Origin: Saccharopolyspora endophytica
GTDB taxonomy: Bacteria; Actinomycetota; Actinomycetes; Mycobacteriales; Pseudonocardiaceae
Direction of reading: 5' to 3'
Assembly (NCBI RefSeq): GCF_018070075.1
Contig: NZ_JAGPXE010000001.1
Coordinates: 186,001-250,000 of the forward strand
DNA length: 64,000 nucleotides
A model generated the notes under the pieces. The model searched no databases. It was not told where the DNA came from and worked only from the letters and a program-made list of their open reading frames with translations. Both the position numbers and the translations under genes were made by a program. Shown here one piece after another: positions 1 through 8,167 of the stretch; the stretch's first letter is position 1, and each line of letters starts with the position of its first letter.

Positions 1-1
1 C

Positions 2-61
2 AAGCAGTCCGGTGAGTACGACCGCATCTACGAGAAGTGGTTCGGCAAGAAGCCGGAGTGA
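2..61 (+). CDS. Amino acid ABC transporter substrate-binding protein, C-terminal end (partial)
   Basis: Only the last 19 codons are in the window, ending with TGA at 59-61. The visible tail reads YDRIYEKWFGKKPE. Endings of the form YxxIxxKWFG are typical of periplasmic-binding-protein family 3 (polar amino acid) lipoproteins. The next two genes are the matching permease and ATPase, so this is inferred to be the solute-binding component of the same importer. Substrate cannot be judged from the fragment. Confidence 0.75.
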   Translation, partial: KQSGEYDRIYEKWFGKKPE

Positions 62-79
62 CCCGCTGATACGTGGCAC

Positions 80-112
80 CTCGGGGCCGGCGTCGAACAC
101 GCCGGCCCCGAG
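80..112 (+). other. Intercistronic stem-loop between binding protein and permease
   Basis: A perfect 14-bp inverted repeat (CTCGGGGCCGGCGT at 80-93, its complement at 99-112) encloses a 5-nt loop. There is no T-tract. Its place directly after the binding-protein gene, inside a three-gene operon, fits an mRNA-stabilising or partial-termination hairpin that lets the binding protein be made in excess of the membrane parts. That role is inferred. Confidence 0.6.
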
Positions 113-172
113 CGGTGCAGCGGGGCCGCGAACACCGTCGCGGTAGCCCGCCGGACACATGGAGAGAAGTCG

Positions 173-1003
173 ATGACAACCGAGATCGAGCGGCCCAAGG
201 CAGGCATGGGCCGACGACAGCGGGCGCGGCTCAACCTCGGAATCCAGTACGCGGTGCTGGTCGTGGTTCTCGCCCTGGTGATCTTCATCGCGGACTGGGG
301 TTCGATCGGCCGGGCGTTCTTCAACGTCGAGGTCGCCAAGGCGCAGTTCCCCGACGTGATCACCACCGCGCTGCTCAACACCCTCATCTACACCGCGGTG
401 GGCTTCGCGTTCGGCCTCGTCCTGGCGATCGTGCTGGCGCTGATGAAGATGTCGCCGGTCGCCCCCTACCGGTGGATCGCCACCGGCTACATCGAGCTGT
501 TCCGCGGACTTCCCGCGCTGCTGGTGTTCATCGCGTTCGGCTACGGCATGCCGATCGCCTTCGGGCTGAAGTTCAACAACCTCTCGACCGTGATGCTCAG
601 CCTCGGCCTGGTCGGCGCCGCCTACATGGCCGAGACCATCCGGGCGGGCATCCAGGCGGTGCCGAAGGGACAGGTCGAGGCGGCCCGCTCGCTGGGCATG
701 TCCTCGAGCCGCACGATGGTGACCGTGGTGCTGCCGCAGGCCTTCCGGATCATCCTCCCGCCGCTGACCAACGAGCTGATCCTGCTGACCAAGGACTCCT
801 CGCTGATCTACCTGCTGGGTCTGTCGGTCGGCCAGTACGAGCTCGCCAAGTTCGGGCGCGGCGCGCTGAACCAGTACCAGTCGCTGACGCCGATCCTGAT
901 CGCCGGTCTGTGCTATCTGATCATCACGATTCCGCTGTCGCGCGTCTCCGACCTGCTGGAGCGCAAGTTCGGCGGCGTCCGGACCAAGGGGGCCACCAAG
1001 TGA
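173..1003 (+). CDS. Amino acid ABC transporter permease
   Basis: A 276-residue integral membrane protein of the HisM/GlnP type. It has a basic N-terminus (about residues 1-22), a first membrane helix near 23-40, and the ABC permease EAA-type loop around [20 protein letters not shown] (about residues 160-185), which contacts the ATPase. ATG start with the purine-rich GGAGAGAAG just upstream. It sits between a binding-protein gene and an ATPase gene with which it overlaps by 4 nt, so the three encode a polar amino acid importer. Glutamate or glutamine is likely but not provable from sequence. Confidence 0.92.
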   Translation: MTTEIERPKAGMGRRQRARLNLGIQYAVLVVVLALVIFIADWGSIGRAFFNVEVAKAQFPDVITTALLNTLIYTAVGFAFGLVLAIVLALMKMSPVAPYRWIATGYIELFRGLPALLVFIAFGYGMPIAFGLKFNNLSTVMLSLGLVGAAYMAETIRAGIQAVPKGQVEAARSLGMSSSRTMVTVVLPQAFRIILPPLTNELILLTKDSSLIYLLGLSVGQYELAKFGRGALNQYQSLTPILIAGLCYLIITIPLSRVSDLLERKFGGVRTKGATK

Positions 1004-1752
1004 GCGACGTGATGATCGAGCTCTCCGGGCTGAGCAAGTCCTTCGGCTCGCTGGAAGTGCTGCGCGACATCGACCTGCAGGTCGAGCGCGGCGAGGTCGT
1101 GTGCGTCATCGGACCGTCCGGGTCCGGCAAGTCGACCCTGCTGCGCTGCGTGAACCTGCTGGAAGAGCCGTCGGCGGGCAAGGTTTCGGTCGACGGCGCC
1201 GAGCTGACCGACCCGGACACCGACCTCGACGGCTCCCGGCGCCACGTCGGCATGGTCTTCCAGCAGTTCAACCTCTTCTCCCACCTGTCGGTGCTGGAGA
1301 ACCTGACGGTGGCGCAGCGCAAGGTGCTGGGCCGCTCCAAGGAGGAGGCGGAGAAGGTCGCCGAGGAGAACCTGGCCAAGGTCGGGCTCTCCGAGAAGGC
1401 CGGCTCGATGCCCGCGCAGCTCTCCGGCGGTCAGCAGCAGCGGGTCGCGATCGCGCGGGCGCTGTCGATGAACCCGCACGTGATGCTCTTCGACGAGCCG
1501 ACCTCGGCGCTGGACCCGGAGCTGGTCGGCGACGTGCTCGGCGTGATGCGGCAACTCGCCGACGAGGGCATGACGATGCTGGTGGTGACCCACGAGATGC
1601 AGTTCGCCCGCGAGGTCGCCGACCGCGTCCTGTTCATGGACGGCGGCGGCATCGTCGAGCAGGGCCCGCCGGCCGAGGTCATCGGCAATCCGAAGGAAGA
1701 GCGCACCCGCACCTTCCTAGCCCGAGTCCTGGATCCTATTCACACGGATTAG
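1000..1752 (+). CDS. Amino acid ABC transporter ATP-binding protein
   Basis: 250 residues, the usual length for the GlnQ/HisP family. Walker A is GPSGSGKST (about residues 38-46), the Q-loop follows in VFQQFNLF, the signature is LSGGQQQR, Walker B is [12 protein letters not shown], and the H-loop is VVTHEM. The GTG start at 1000 overlaps the permease stop as GTGA, implying translational coupling. The open frame runs much further upstream but only as a shadow of the permease gene. It energises the importer encoded by the two preceding genes. Confidence 0.95.
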   Translation: MSDVMIELSGLSKSFGSLEVLRDIDLQVERGEVVCVIGPSGSGKSTLLRCVNLLEEPSAGKVSVDGAELTDPDTDLDGSRRHVGMVFQQFNLFSHLSVLENLTVAQRKVLGRSKEEAEKVAEENLAKVGLSEKAGSMPAQLSGGQQQRVAIARALSMNPHVMLFDEPTSALDPELVGDVLGVMRQLADEGMTMLVVTHEMQFAREVADRVLFMDGGGIVEQGPPAEVIGNPKEERTRTFLARVLDPIHTD

Positions 1753-1756
1753 GTTT

Positions 1757-1945
1757 CCGTGGTCGTTTTGCGTGGCGGTGCGGGTGGGGGGACCTGAGCG
1801 GCTCCGTGGTCTCCGCGCGCCACTCCTTGAGTATGTGAATACGCGGCGTCGCGGCGTGCTCGCCACGAAGCCGCTGGAGAACCCCCGGCGGTGCGAGCTG
1901 CTCAGGTGGGGCAAGGAGAAAGCGGCTTGGCCGCTTGCCTGACGT
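1757..1945 (+). repeat. Dispersed structured repeat, copy 1
   Basis: Starts about 5 nt after the ATPase stop. It shares with copies near 21690, 23180 and 48008 the order: GGTCGTTTTGC-like lead, GCGGTGCGGGTGG, stem arm 1 (1796-1809), small hairpin GTAT-GTGA-ATAC (1831-1842), GCGGCG, stem arm 2 (1863-1877), AACCC-CGGCGGTGC, then a hairpin AAGCGGC-TTG-GCCGCTT (1920-1936). Stem I pairs 12 of 14 positions. Hairpin II is perfect but differs in sequence from copy 4 with compensatory changes. No coding frame explains it. Confidence 0.8.
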
Positions 1946-1984
1946 GGGATGGTTTTGAAGTTGATCTGAGTTGAGGTGCGGGGC

Positions 1985-2019
1985 GGCCTCGGCGTGTTGG
2001 TTTGCGACACGCCGGGGCC
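1985..2019 (+). terminator. Stem-loop terminator after the amino acid ABC operon
   Basis: A 13-bp stem (GGCCTCGGCGTGT at 1985-1997 with 2007-2019, one G-T pair) and a 9-nt loop, followed by GTTTC. It lies downstream of repeat copy 1 and is the likely end of the ABC operon transcript. Confidence 0.6.
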
Positions 2020-2150
2020 GTTTCACGTGGAACGGGAGGTCAAGTACGCCATCCCGGTGTTTTCCGGCGCGGGGCGAAACCTCTTGTCGTGGTCAGACGT
2101 CCTAATAGGTAGATGATCGACGACGCGTCACGCGGTTTCGGGGGCTACGG

Positions 2151-2999
2151 GTGCCTAGCGGCAAGGTGAGGGAGAACGGCAACGGTCCGCTGACCGCGGC
2201 CGAGCGACGAGTGGACGAACTGCTGCGGCAGGGCAGACCGGAGACGCCGGAAGGCGAACCGCTCGACGTGCTGGCCGAGGAGTTCGAGGCGGACAAGGAG
2301 ATCCGCGGCGAGTTCCTCACGCGGCGGCTGATCGACTCGCCGGACGAGGCGAGCTGGCGGCCCTTCACCCGGAGAGCCCGGCAACAACCGGTGATCCTCA
2401 TCGAGGACGCGGTGATCAGCGGCTGCCTGGACCTGCGCGCCGCCGAACTGCCCTACCTGCTGGAGTTCGTCCGCTGCCGGTTCCTCGAAGCGCCCGACGT
2501 CCGGCAGGCCTCGTTGGCCGGGCTGGTGCTGCGGAACTGCCTGCTGCCGGGGATGCGGGCGCGGAACCTGCGCACCACCAGCGACACCCACCTGCTGCAC
2601 TGCACGAGCCGCGACGGCGTCATCGACCTCGCCGACGCCGAGCTCGGCGGCTCGCTGCTGCTCAACGGCAGCGACCTGAACAACCCCGGCCGGCGCGCCA
2701 TCTACGCCGACCGGCTGACGGTGGCCGGGGCGATGCTGGCGATGGGGATCACCGTCGCGGGCGAGATCCGCATCCCCGGTGCCAAGATCGGCGGCAACCT
2801 CACGCTGGCCGGTGCCACGCTGCGGAACCGGGGCCGGTTGGCGCTCAACGCCAACGGCATCCAGCTCGGCGGTTCGCTGCGCTGCGACGCCGACCCGAAC
2901 ACCGGCAAGTCCTTCACCGTGGCCGGGCTGGTGTTCATCCCGAGCGCGAACATCGCCGGTGACCTGCGGATGCGCGACGCCGTGCTGGAACCCGGATGA
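2151..2999 (+). CDS. Membrane-associated repeat protein, N-terminal half (split gene)
   Basis: 282 residues from a GTG start. A charged N-terminal part (about 1-80) is followed by repeated segments of the form I-x-G-x-L-x-L-x-G-A-x-L (for example IPGAKIGGNLTLAGATL), suggesting a beta-helical, pentapeptide-like fold. Actinobacterial proteins of this type continue without a break into a C-terminal tail with membrane helices. Here that tail is encoded by the next frame, which starts inside the stop codon of this one (ATGA at 2996-2999). So this is either the N-terminal half of a frameshifted gene of about 758 codons or the first of two coupled genes. No enzymatic motif is visible. Confidence 0.65.
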   Translation: MPSGKVRENGNGPLTAAERRVDELLRQGRPETPEGEPLDVLAEEFEADKEIRGEFLTRRLIDSPDEASWRPFTRRARQQPVILIEDAVISGCLDLRAAELPYLLEFVRCRFLEAPDVRQASLAGLVLRNCLLPGMRARNLRTTSDTHLLHCTSRDGVIDLADAELGGSLLLNGSDLNNPGRRAIYADRLTVAGAMLAMGITVAGEIRIPGAKIGGNLTLAGATLRNRGRLALNANGIQLGGSLRCDADPNTGKSFTVAGLVFIPSANIAGDLRMRDAVLEPG

Positions 3000-4426
3000 G
3001 TCCTCCGAGGCGCGGCGAGTCGCCCTACGACGACCCGACCAGCACGCTCATCGCCGATCGCAGCCACGTGCACGGCGACGTCGAGATGGACGAGAACTTC
3101 CGCAGCGGCGGGACGATTCGCATGGTCAGCGCCCGCATAGAAGGCGACCTGCGGTTGTCCGGCGCGCAGATCGACCTGACCTGGGCGCAGTCCGCCCGGG
3201 CCGCGGTCGACCGCTCGCTGCGCGCCCTGCACATCGACGGCACCGAGATCCGCGGCAACCTCGCGGCGGGCCGGGTCAACGTCTGGGGCGAGTGGCGGAT
3301 GACCGACGTCCAGGTGCACGGCAGCTTCCAGCTCAACCGGGCTCGGCTGACCGGCGCGCGCACCGACGTGCTGCAGGCGAGCCGGATGACCGTCGGCAGC
3401 AACTTCGACTGCCGGGAAGCCGACATCAGCGGGTCGATCCAGCTGCAGGGCGCGTCGATCGGCGCCAACCTCGACCTGCGGGCCAGCGAGCTCACCAAAC
3501 CCGCCTGGCACCGCCACAAGCTCGCCTACAAGCCCTCGGTGGACCTGCGCGGAGCGCGGATCGCGCGGGACCTGGTGTGCGCTTCGGGCGTCCGGCCGTT
3601 CCTGGCCGAGGGCGAGGTGCAGCTGCGCCGGAGCGAGATCGGCAGGCAGGCCAACTTCTGGGGAGCCCGGCTCGGAGACGGGTTGAGCCGCAACGCCATC
3701 AACGGGTTCGGCCTGGTCGCCCAGGAGCTGACGCTCAGCGTCGAGGACCCGCCGAAGGGCCGGATCCTGCTGCGGCAGGCCCAGTGCGAGCTGCTCGCGG
3801 ACAACGCGCGGCTGTGGGAGGCCAGCGGCGGGGTCGACGTCGAGGACTTCAGCTACGACAACTTCACCGACAGCGTCGAGCCCACCGACGTGGACAAGGT
3901 CAAGGAGCGGCTGGCCTGGCTGCGCGCCAACTCCGGCGACCGCTACCAGCCCGGTTCCTACGACCAGCTCGCGCACGTCTTCAGCGGCAACGGCAACGAG
4001 GAGCACGCGGTCACGGTGCTGATCGAGAAGCAGCGCCACCGCTACAAGGCGATCGCGGCCTCGACCCGGCCCGCGTTCCGCCCGCCGGTCCGGTTGTGGA
4101 GCCTGCTGCAACTGGCGACGGTCAGCTACGGCTACCGGCCGCTGCGCGCCCTGATCTGGCTGGTGCTGCTCACGGCCGCGGGCACCACGTGGTTCTCGGT
4201 GCACGGACCGCTGCAACCGGTCAACGACGAGGACCACCCGCACTGGAGTCCGCTGCTCTACACCGTCGACCAGCTGGTCCCGATCATCAACCTCGGCCAC
4301 GACGTCATGTGGCGGACCCAGGGCCCGTCGCAGTGGATCACCGTCGCGCTCATCGCCGCGGGCTGGATCCTCGCCACCACGGTCGCGGCCGGCATCACCA
4401 GAGCCCTCCGCCGCGACATCCAGTGA
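2996..4426 (+). CDS. Membrane-associated repeat protein, C-terminal half (split gene)
   Basis: 476 residues continuing the same G-x-L/V-x-L-x-G-A repeat pattern (for example ARIEGDLRLSGAQI, ADISGSIQLQGASI), then a soluble region with a TPR-like stretch (YDQLAHVFSGNGNEEHAVTV, about residues 320-345). It ends with two hydrophobic segments, near ALIWLVLLTAAGTTWF and WITVALIAAGWILATTVAAG. The start overlaps the upstream stop as ATGA, without a convincing ribosome binding site. The repeat continues smoothly from the upstream product, which favours a frameshift near 2996. Function is unknown. Confidence 0.65.
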   Translation: MSPPRRGESPYDDPTSTLIADRSHVHGDVEMDENFRSGGTIRMVSARIEGDLRLSGAQIDLTWAQSARAAVDRSLRALHIDGTEIRGNLAAGRVNVWGEWRMTDVQVHGSFQLNRARLTGARTDVLQASRMTVGSNFDCREADISGSIQLQGASIGANLDLRASELTKPAWHRHKLAYKPSVDLRGARIARDLVCASGVRPFLAEGEVQLRRSEIGRQANFWGARLGDGLSRNAINGFGLVAQELTLSVEDPPKGRILLRQAQCELLADNARLWEASGGVDVEDFSYDNFTDSVEPTDVDKVKERLAWLRANSGDRYQPGSYDQLAHVFSGNGNEEHAVTVLIEKQRHRYKAIAASTRPAFRPPVRLWSLLQLATVSYGYRPLRALIWLVLLTAAGTTWFSVHGPLQPVNDEDHPHWSPLLYTVDQLVPIINLGHDVMWRTQGPSQWITVALIAAGWILATTVAAGITRALRRDIQ

Positions 4427-4452
4427 CCCCTCACCCGGCCGGGACGGGCGGA

Positions 4453-4476
4453 TTCGAATTTCGCGCGAAATTCGAA
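4453..4476. repeat. Perfect 24-bp palindrome (recurs at 63170)
   Basis: The half-site TTCGAATTTCGC is followed by its exact complement with no spacer. The inner 22 bp recur at 63170-63191. Both copies lie 27-110 nt after the stop codon of a + strand membrane-protein gene. The palindrome could be a cruciform or hairpin terminator or a protein-binding site. Confidence 0.7.
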
Positions 4477-4593
4477 AAGGCCCGCTCCTTCGGGGGATTC
4501 CTGCCCTCCGTGCGGGTGGAATCCGGTTTTCGCGGGCTGATCTCGTGCTCAGATCGAGGAGTTTGGTCGCCTTGATCGGTTCGGGAGGTCTTC

Positions 4594-5472
4594 GTGGTGG
4601 GGTTGCGGTTGCCGGTGCTCGCCGGTGTCGGCGTGATGGCGTTGCTGTCGGCGGGAGTTCCCGCCGCGGCGCAGGAGGACGCGTTCGAGTACGTGGCGAT
4701 GGGGGATTCGGCGGCGGCCGGTCCGCTGGTTCCGGGTCCCGACCCGAACCTGCTGTGCTTCCGCTCGACGAGCAACTACCCGCAGGTCGCGGCGGCCCGG
4801 TTGGGCGCGCAGCTCAACGACGTCACGTGCTCCGGGGCGGAGACCGAGGACTTCTCCGGGCGTCAGCACCACGTGCTCCCGCCGCAGTACGACGCGCTGA
4901 GCGAGACCACCGACCTGGTCACGGTGACCATCGGCGGCAACGACATCTCCCTGGTCCAGGCGGCGGTGTCGTGCCTGAACGCGTTCCCGGAGCCGGTCGG
5001 CTCGTCCTGCGCGGACGGCTTCACCGCCAACGGCGACGAACTGGCCGAGCGCATCGACGCGTTCACCCCGGACTTCGAGGAGGCGCTGGAGGAGATCACC
5101 GACCGGGCGCCGAACGCGCGGGTCGTCGTGGTCGGCTACGGCACCTACCTGCCGCCGGGCGGCTGCTACCCGAAGCAGCCGATGTGGGCGCGCGACGCCG
5201 ACTACATCCAGTCCACGGTGGACCGACTCAGCGCCCGGCTCGGTGAGCGCGCTCGCGCGCACGGCGCGACGTTCGTCGACCTCGGGCCGGTCAGCGAGGG
5301 CCACGACGTCTGCCAGGCGCCGCAGGACAAGTACTTCGAGGGCGTCGTGCCGACCTCGTGGGCCGCTCCCCTGCACCCCAACGCCAACGGCATGACGGCC
5401 TTCGGCAACGCCGTCGCCGACGCGGTGTCGGAAGCGTCGACGAACCGCGTGCGAGCGGCGCAGGCCAACTGA
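4594..5472 (+). CDS. Secreted SGNH/GDSL-family hydrolase
   Basis: 292 residues. The N-terminal signal peptide ends near AAAQ (residue 28). Block I is AMGDSAAAGP with the nucleophile Ser about residue 40. An SGNH glycine/Asn block is seen in VTIGGNDISL (about 110-119). The catalytic Asp-x-x-His block is replaced by the family variant APLHPNANGM (about 258-267). Six or more cysteines suit an exported, disulfide-bonded esterase/lipase like the Streptomyces SGNH lipases. GTG start at 4594 with GGGAGG 6 nt upstream. The natural ester substrate is unknown. Confidence 0.88.
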   Translation: MVGLRLPVLAGVGVMALLSAGVPAAAQEDAFEYVAMGDSAAAGPLVPGPDPNLLCFRSTSNYPQVAAARLGAQLNDVTCSGAETEDFSGRQHHVLPPQYDALSETTDLVTVTIGGNDISLVQAAVSCLNAFPEPVGSSCADGFTANGDELAERIDAFTPDFEEALEEITDRAPNARVVVVGYGTYLPPGGCYPKQPMWARDADYIQSTVDRLSARLGERARAHGATFVDLGPVSEGHDVCQAPQDKYFEGVVPTSWAAPLHPNANGMTAFGNAVADAVSEASTNRVRAAQAN

Positions 5473-5494
5473 GCAGCTGGGTGAGAGCAGACCC

Positions 5495-6709
5495 TCAGGA
5501 GCCCAGCAGCGTGTTCAGGCGGGGCGAGTAGGCGTGGTCGAACACCAGTGACGCCGCGCCCACCGCTGCGGCGTCCTCGCCGATCAGCGCGTTCTCCACG
5601 CGCACCGGGCGCACCTGCGGTGCCCACACCTGCGCGGTGATCACCTTCGACACCCGGTTGCGGACGAGGTCGGAGACCTGCCGCAGCGCGGGTCCGCCGA
5701 GCACCACGCGGTCCACGTCGAGGACGCTGACCACCGAGGCGAGCGCCTGGCCGAGGCGGGTCGCGGTCTGCCGCAGCACCTTGCGGGCCGCGACCTCCCC
5801 GGCCACCGCGTCCCGGCACAGCTGGTCGTAGGCGGCGGCGACGGAGGTGGGCGCGGGCCGGCCGATGGCGGTCCGCCAGTCGGCGACGATGGAGCGCATC
5901 GAGCAGTACGCCTCCAGGCAGCCGCGCTTGCCGCAGTGGCACTCCCGCGATCCCCCGCTGTGCACGTGGCCGATCTCGCCGGCGTTGTTGCTGACCCCGC
6001 GGTGCACCTGGTCGCCGAGCACGACGCCGATGCCCACGCCGGTTCCCAGGTAGACGTAGACGAACGAGCCGGATCGCTGCGCGCAGCCGGCCCAGCGCTC
6101 GCCGATCGCGGCGGCGGTGGCGTCGTTGTCCATCACCACCGGCAGCCCGAACCGCTCCTCGACGAGGTCGGCGAGCGGAACTTCCGTCCAGCCGTCGAGG
6201 TTGGGCGGGTCGAGGACCTTGCGGTGCGCGGGATCCAGCGGTCCGGGCACGGCGAGCCCCGCGCCGAGCACGCGGTCGGGTTCGAGCCCGGAGCGGCGCA
6301 CGAGCTGCTGCCCGATGCGGGTCAGGGCGGCGGCGACCGAGGCGGGCGTGGCGTCGGCGGGGAGCCTGCGGGTGGTGCGCAGCCGGACGCCGCCGGCGAG
6401 GTCGACGAGCACTCCGGTGATGCGCTCGGGGTCGAGGTGCAGGCCGACGGCGGAGTAGGCGTCGGGCACGACCTTGAGCAGGACGCGGCGCTTCCCTCCG
6501 GTGGAGGGGGCGTGGCCGTTCTCGGTGACGAGCCCGTCGTCCATCAGGGCCCGCACGATGTTGGACATGGTCTGCGCCGTCAGCCCCGTGCGCTGGGCGA
6601 GTTCCACGCGGCTGATCTCGCCGTGGCGGCGGATCGTGTCCAGCACGACCGCGCGGTTGAACCCACCGACTCGGGGCAGGTTGGTGCCTTGCCACGACGG
6701 ATTGGTCAT
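5495..6709 (-). CDS. ROK-family transcriptional regulator
   Basis: 404 residues. The N-terminal winged helix (RHGEISRVELAQRTGLTAQT, about 25-45) is followed by a ROK sugar-kinase-like domain with phosphate loop GLAVPGPLD (about 145-155), VMDNDATAAAIGE, and the zinc site GHVHSGGSRECHCGKRGC (about 250-268). It reads divergently from a sugar ABC importer. A promoter-embedded palindrome at 6751-6760 lies between them, so it most likely represses that importer until its sugar or sugar phosphate binds. The ROK fold here is expected to act as a ligand sensor; kinase activity is not assumed. Confidence 0.92.
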   Translation of the reverse strand: MTNPSWQGTNLPRVGGFNRAVVLDTIRRHGEISRVELAQRTGLTAQTMSNIVRALMDDGLVTENGHAPSTGGKRRVLLKVVPDAYSAVGLHLDPERITGVLVDLAGGVRLRTTRRLPADATPASVAAALTRIGQQLVRRSGLEPDRVLGAGLAVPGPLDPAHRKVLDPPNLDGWTEVPLADLVEERFGLPVVMDNDATAAAIGERWAGCAQRSGSFVYVYLGTGVGIGVVLGDQVHRGVSNNAGEIGHVHSGGSRECHCGKRGCLEAYCSMRSIVADWRTAIGRPAPTSVAAAYDQLCRDAVAGEVAARKVLRQTATRLGQALASVVSVLDVDRVVLGGPALRQVSDLVRNRVSKVITAQVWAPQVRPVRVENALIGEDAAAVGAASLVFDHAYSPRLNTLLGS

Positions 6710-6740
6710 GCAGCGCTCCTCGTTGAGACCCGCAAGATCA

Positions 6741-6770
6741 TTGACTTGTGCAAACGTTTGGACTTATGTT
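6741..6770 (+). promoter_or_regulatory. Promoter with embedded palindromic operator for the sugar ABC operon
   Basis: A -35-like TTGACT (6741-6746) and -10-like TATGTT (6765-6770) are 18 nt apart. The perfect palindrome CAAACGTTTG (6751-6760) sits between them. The position would block RNA polymerase, as expected for repression by the divergently encoded ROK protein (start at 6709). Assignment of the regulator is inferred from adjacency. Confidence 0.65.
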
Positions 6771-6830
6771 GCCCCCGAGTGTGATCCGGATCTCAGGTTA
6801 GTCGCAAGCGTCACAGGCCGGAGGAGCCAG

Positions 6831-8165
6831 ATGCGCCGGAGAACCGCGTTAGCCGCCATCCTCACCGCTGCCCTGGGCCTTTCCGCCTGCGGCGGATCCG
6901 CCGAGGACCCGAACACGATCAGCGTCGCCTACCACCGGTACGGCAACACGCTGCAGGTCGACGCGCTGATGCAGCGCGTGAAGCAGCAGTACGAGCAGGC
7001 CAACCCCGGGAAGTTCGTCAAGCTCGACCCGGTGGTGGCACCGGAGAGCGAGTACCTGTCCAAGCTCCAGCTGCGGATGCGGTCGGAATCCACCGCGCCC
7101 GACGTGCTCTACGAGGACAGCTTCAACGTCAACTCCGACGTCGAGGCCGGATACCTGCTGGCCCTGGACGACCGGCTCGCCCGGTGGCCTGACTGGAACT
7201 CCAGCTACATCGGCACCACCAAGCAGGCGGGCAAGGCCGCCGACGGCCGGATCTACGGCGTTCCGCTCGACACCGACACGCGAGGGCTCTGGTACGACCG
7301 GAGGCTGTTCGCCGAGGTCGGGCTGCCGGAGGAGTGGAAACCGCGCACCTGGGACGACATCCTCGCCGCGGCGCGCCAGATCAAGCAGAAGCGTCCCGAC
7401 GCGATCGGCATCGACATGCCGCTGGGCAAGGCCGAGGGCGAGTCGGTGAGCATGCAGACCGTCGAGATGCTGCTCTACGGCACCGAAACCGGCACCCTCT
7501 ACGACGAGCAGCAGCGCAAGTGGGTGGTGCCCAGCAAGGGGTTCACCGACGCGATGGGCTTCATCTCCACCGCGGTCGGCGAGAACCTGACGCAGAGCAA
7601 GCCGCAGATCGCCGACGCCCAGTACGACAAGAACCAGCGCGACCAGCTGGCCCGCGAGGGCAAGGTCGGCATCCGGCTCGACGGCAGCTTCGCCTCCGGC
7701 AACTGGCAGGACTCCGGTTGGACGGACTGGACGAAGACCATGTCCGCGACACCCATGCCCACCCAGTTCGGTCAGGCGCCGGGAACCGTGACGCTCTCGG
7801 GCGGCTGGACGCTGGCGGTCAGCGCGGCCAGCGACAAGCCCGACGACTCCTTCGCGTTCATCACGCAGGCGTTGAGCGCGGACAACGTCGTGCAGTACTC
7901 GGCGGCCACCGGCAACCTCCCCGCGCGGGCCGATGCCGCGGCCGATCCCCGGGTGACCGAGGCCAACCCGCTCAACCGGTTCTGGATCGGCCTGCTGGCC
8001 AACACCCACTACCGGCCGGCGCTGCCGGAGTACCCGAAGGTGTCCGAGGAGATCCAGAAGTCCGTGCTCGACGTCGTCGCCGGGCGACCGCCCGCCGAGG
8101 TGTCCGACCAGTGGTCGCAGCAGGTCTCGCGGATCGTGGAACCGGCCAACACCCGGGCGGGCTGA
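6831..8165 (+). CDS. Carbohydrate ABC transporter substrate-binding lipoprotein
   Basis: 444 residues from the ATG at 6831, which follows GGAGGAG. The signal peptide ends in the lipobox LSAC (Cys about residue 20). The body is a family 1 (MalE-like) extracellular binding fold, with the typical segment YGVPLDTDTRGLWYDRRLFAEVGLP and SGGWTLAVSAAS near the C-terminal lobe. The open frame extends upstream into the divergent promoter, but the lipobox fixes this start. It is the sugar-capturing part of the importer formed with the next two permeases. No dedicated ATPase is present, so a shared MsiK-type ATPase elsewhere is likely. Confidence 0.93.
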   Translation: MRRRTALAAILTAALGLSACGGSAEDPNTISVAYHRYGNTLQVDALMQRVKQQYEQANPGKFVKLDPVVAPESEYLSKLQLRMRSESTAPDVLYEDSFNVNSDVEAGYLLALDDRLARWPDWNSSYIGTTKQAGKAADGRIYGVPLDTDTRGLWYDRRLFAEVGLPEEWKPRTWDDILAAARQIKQKRPDAIGIDMPLGKAEGESVSMQTVEMLLYGTETGTLYDEQQRKWVVPSKGFTDAMGFISTAVGENLTQSKPQIADAQYDKNQRDQLAREGKVGIRLDGSFASGNWQDSGWTDWTKTMSATPMPTQFGQAPGTVTLSGGWTLAVSAASDKPDDSFAFITQALSADNVVQYSAATGNLPARADAAADPRVTEANPLNRFWIGLLANTHYRPALPEYPKVSEEIQKSVLDVVAGRPPAEVSDQWSQQVSRIVEPANTRAG

Positions 8166-8167
8166 CG

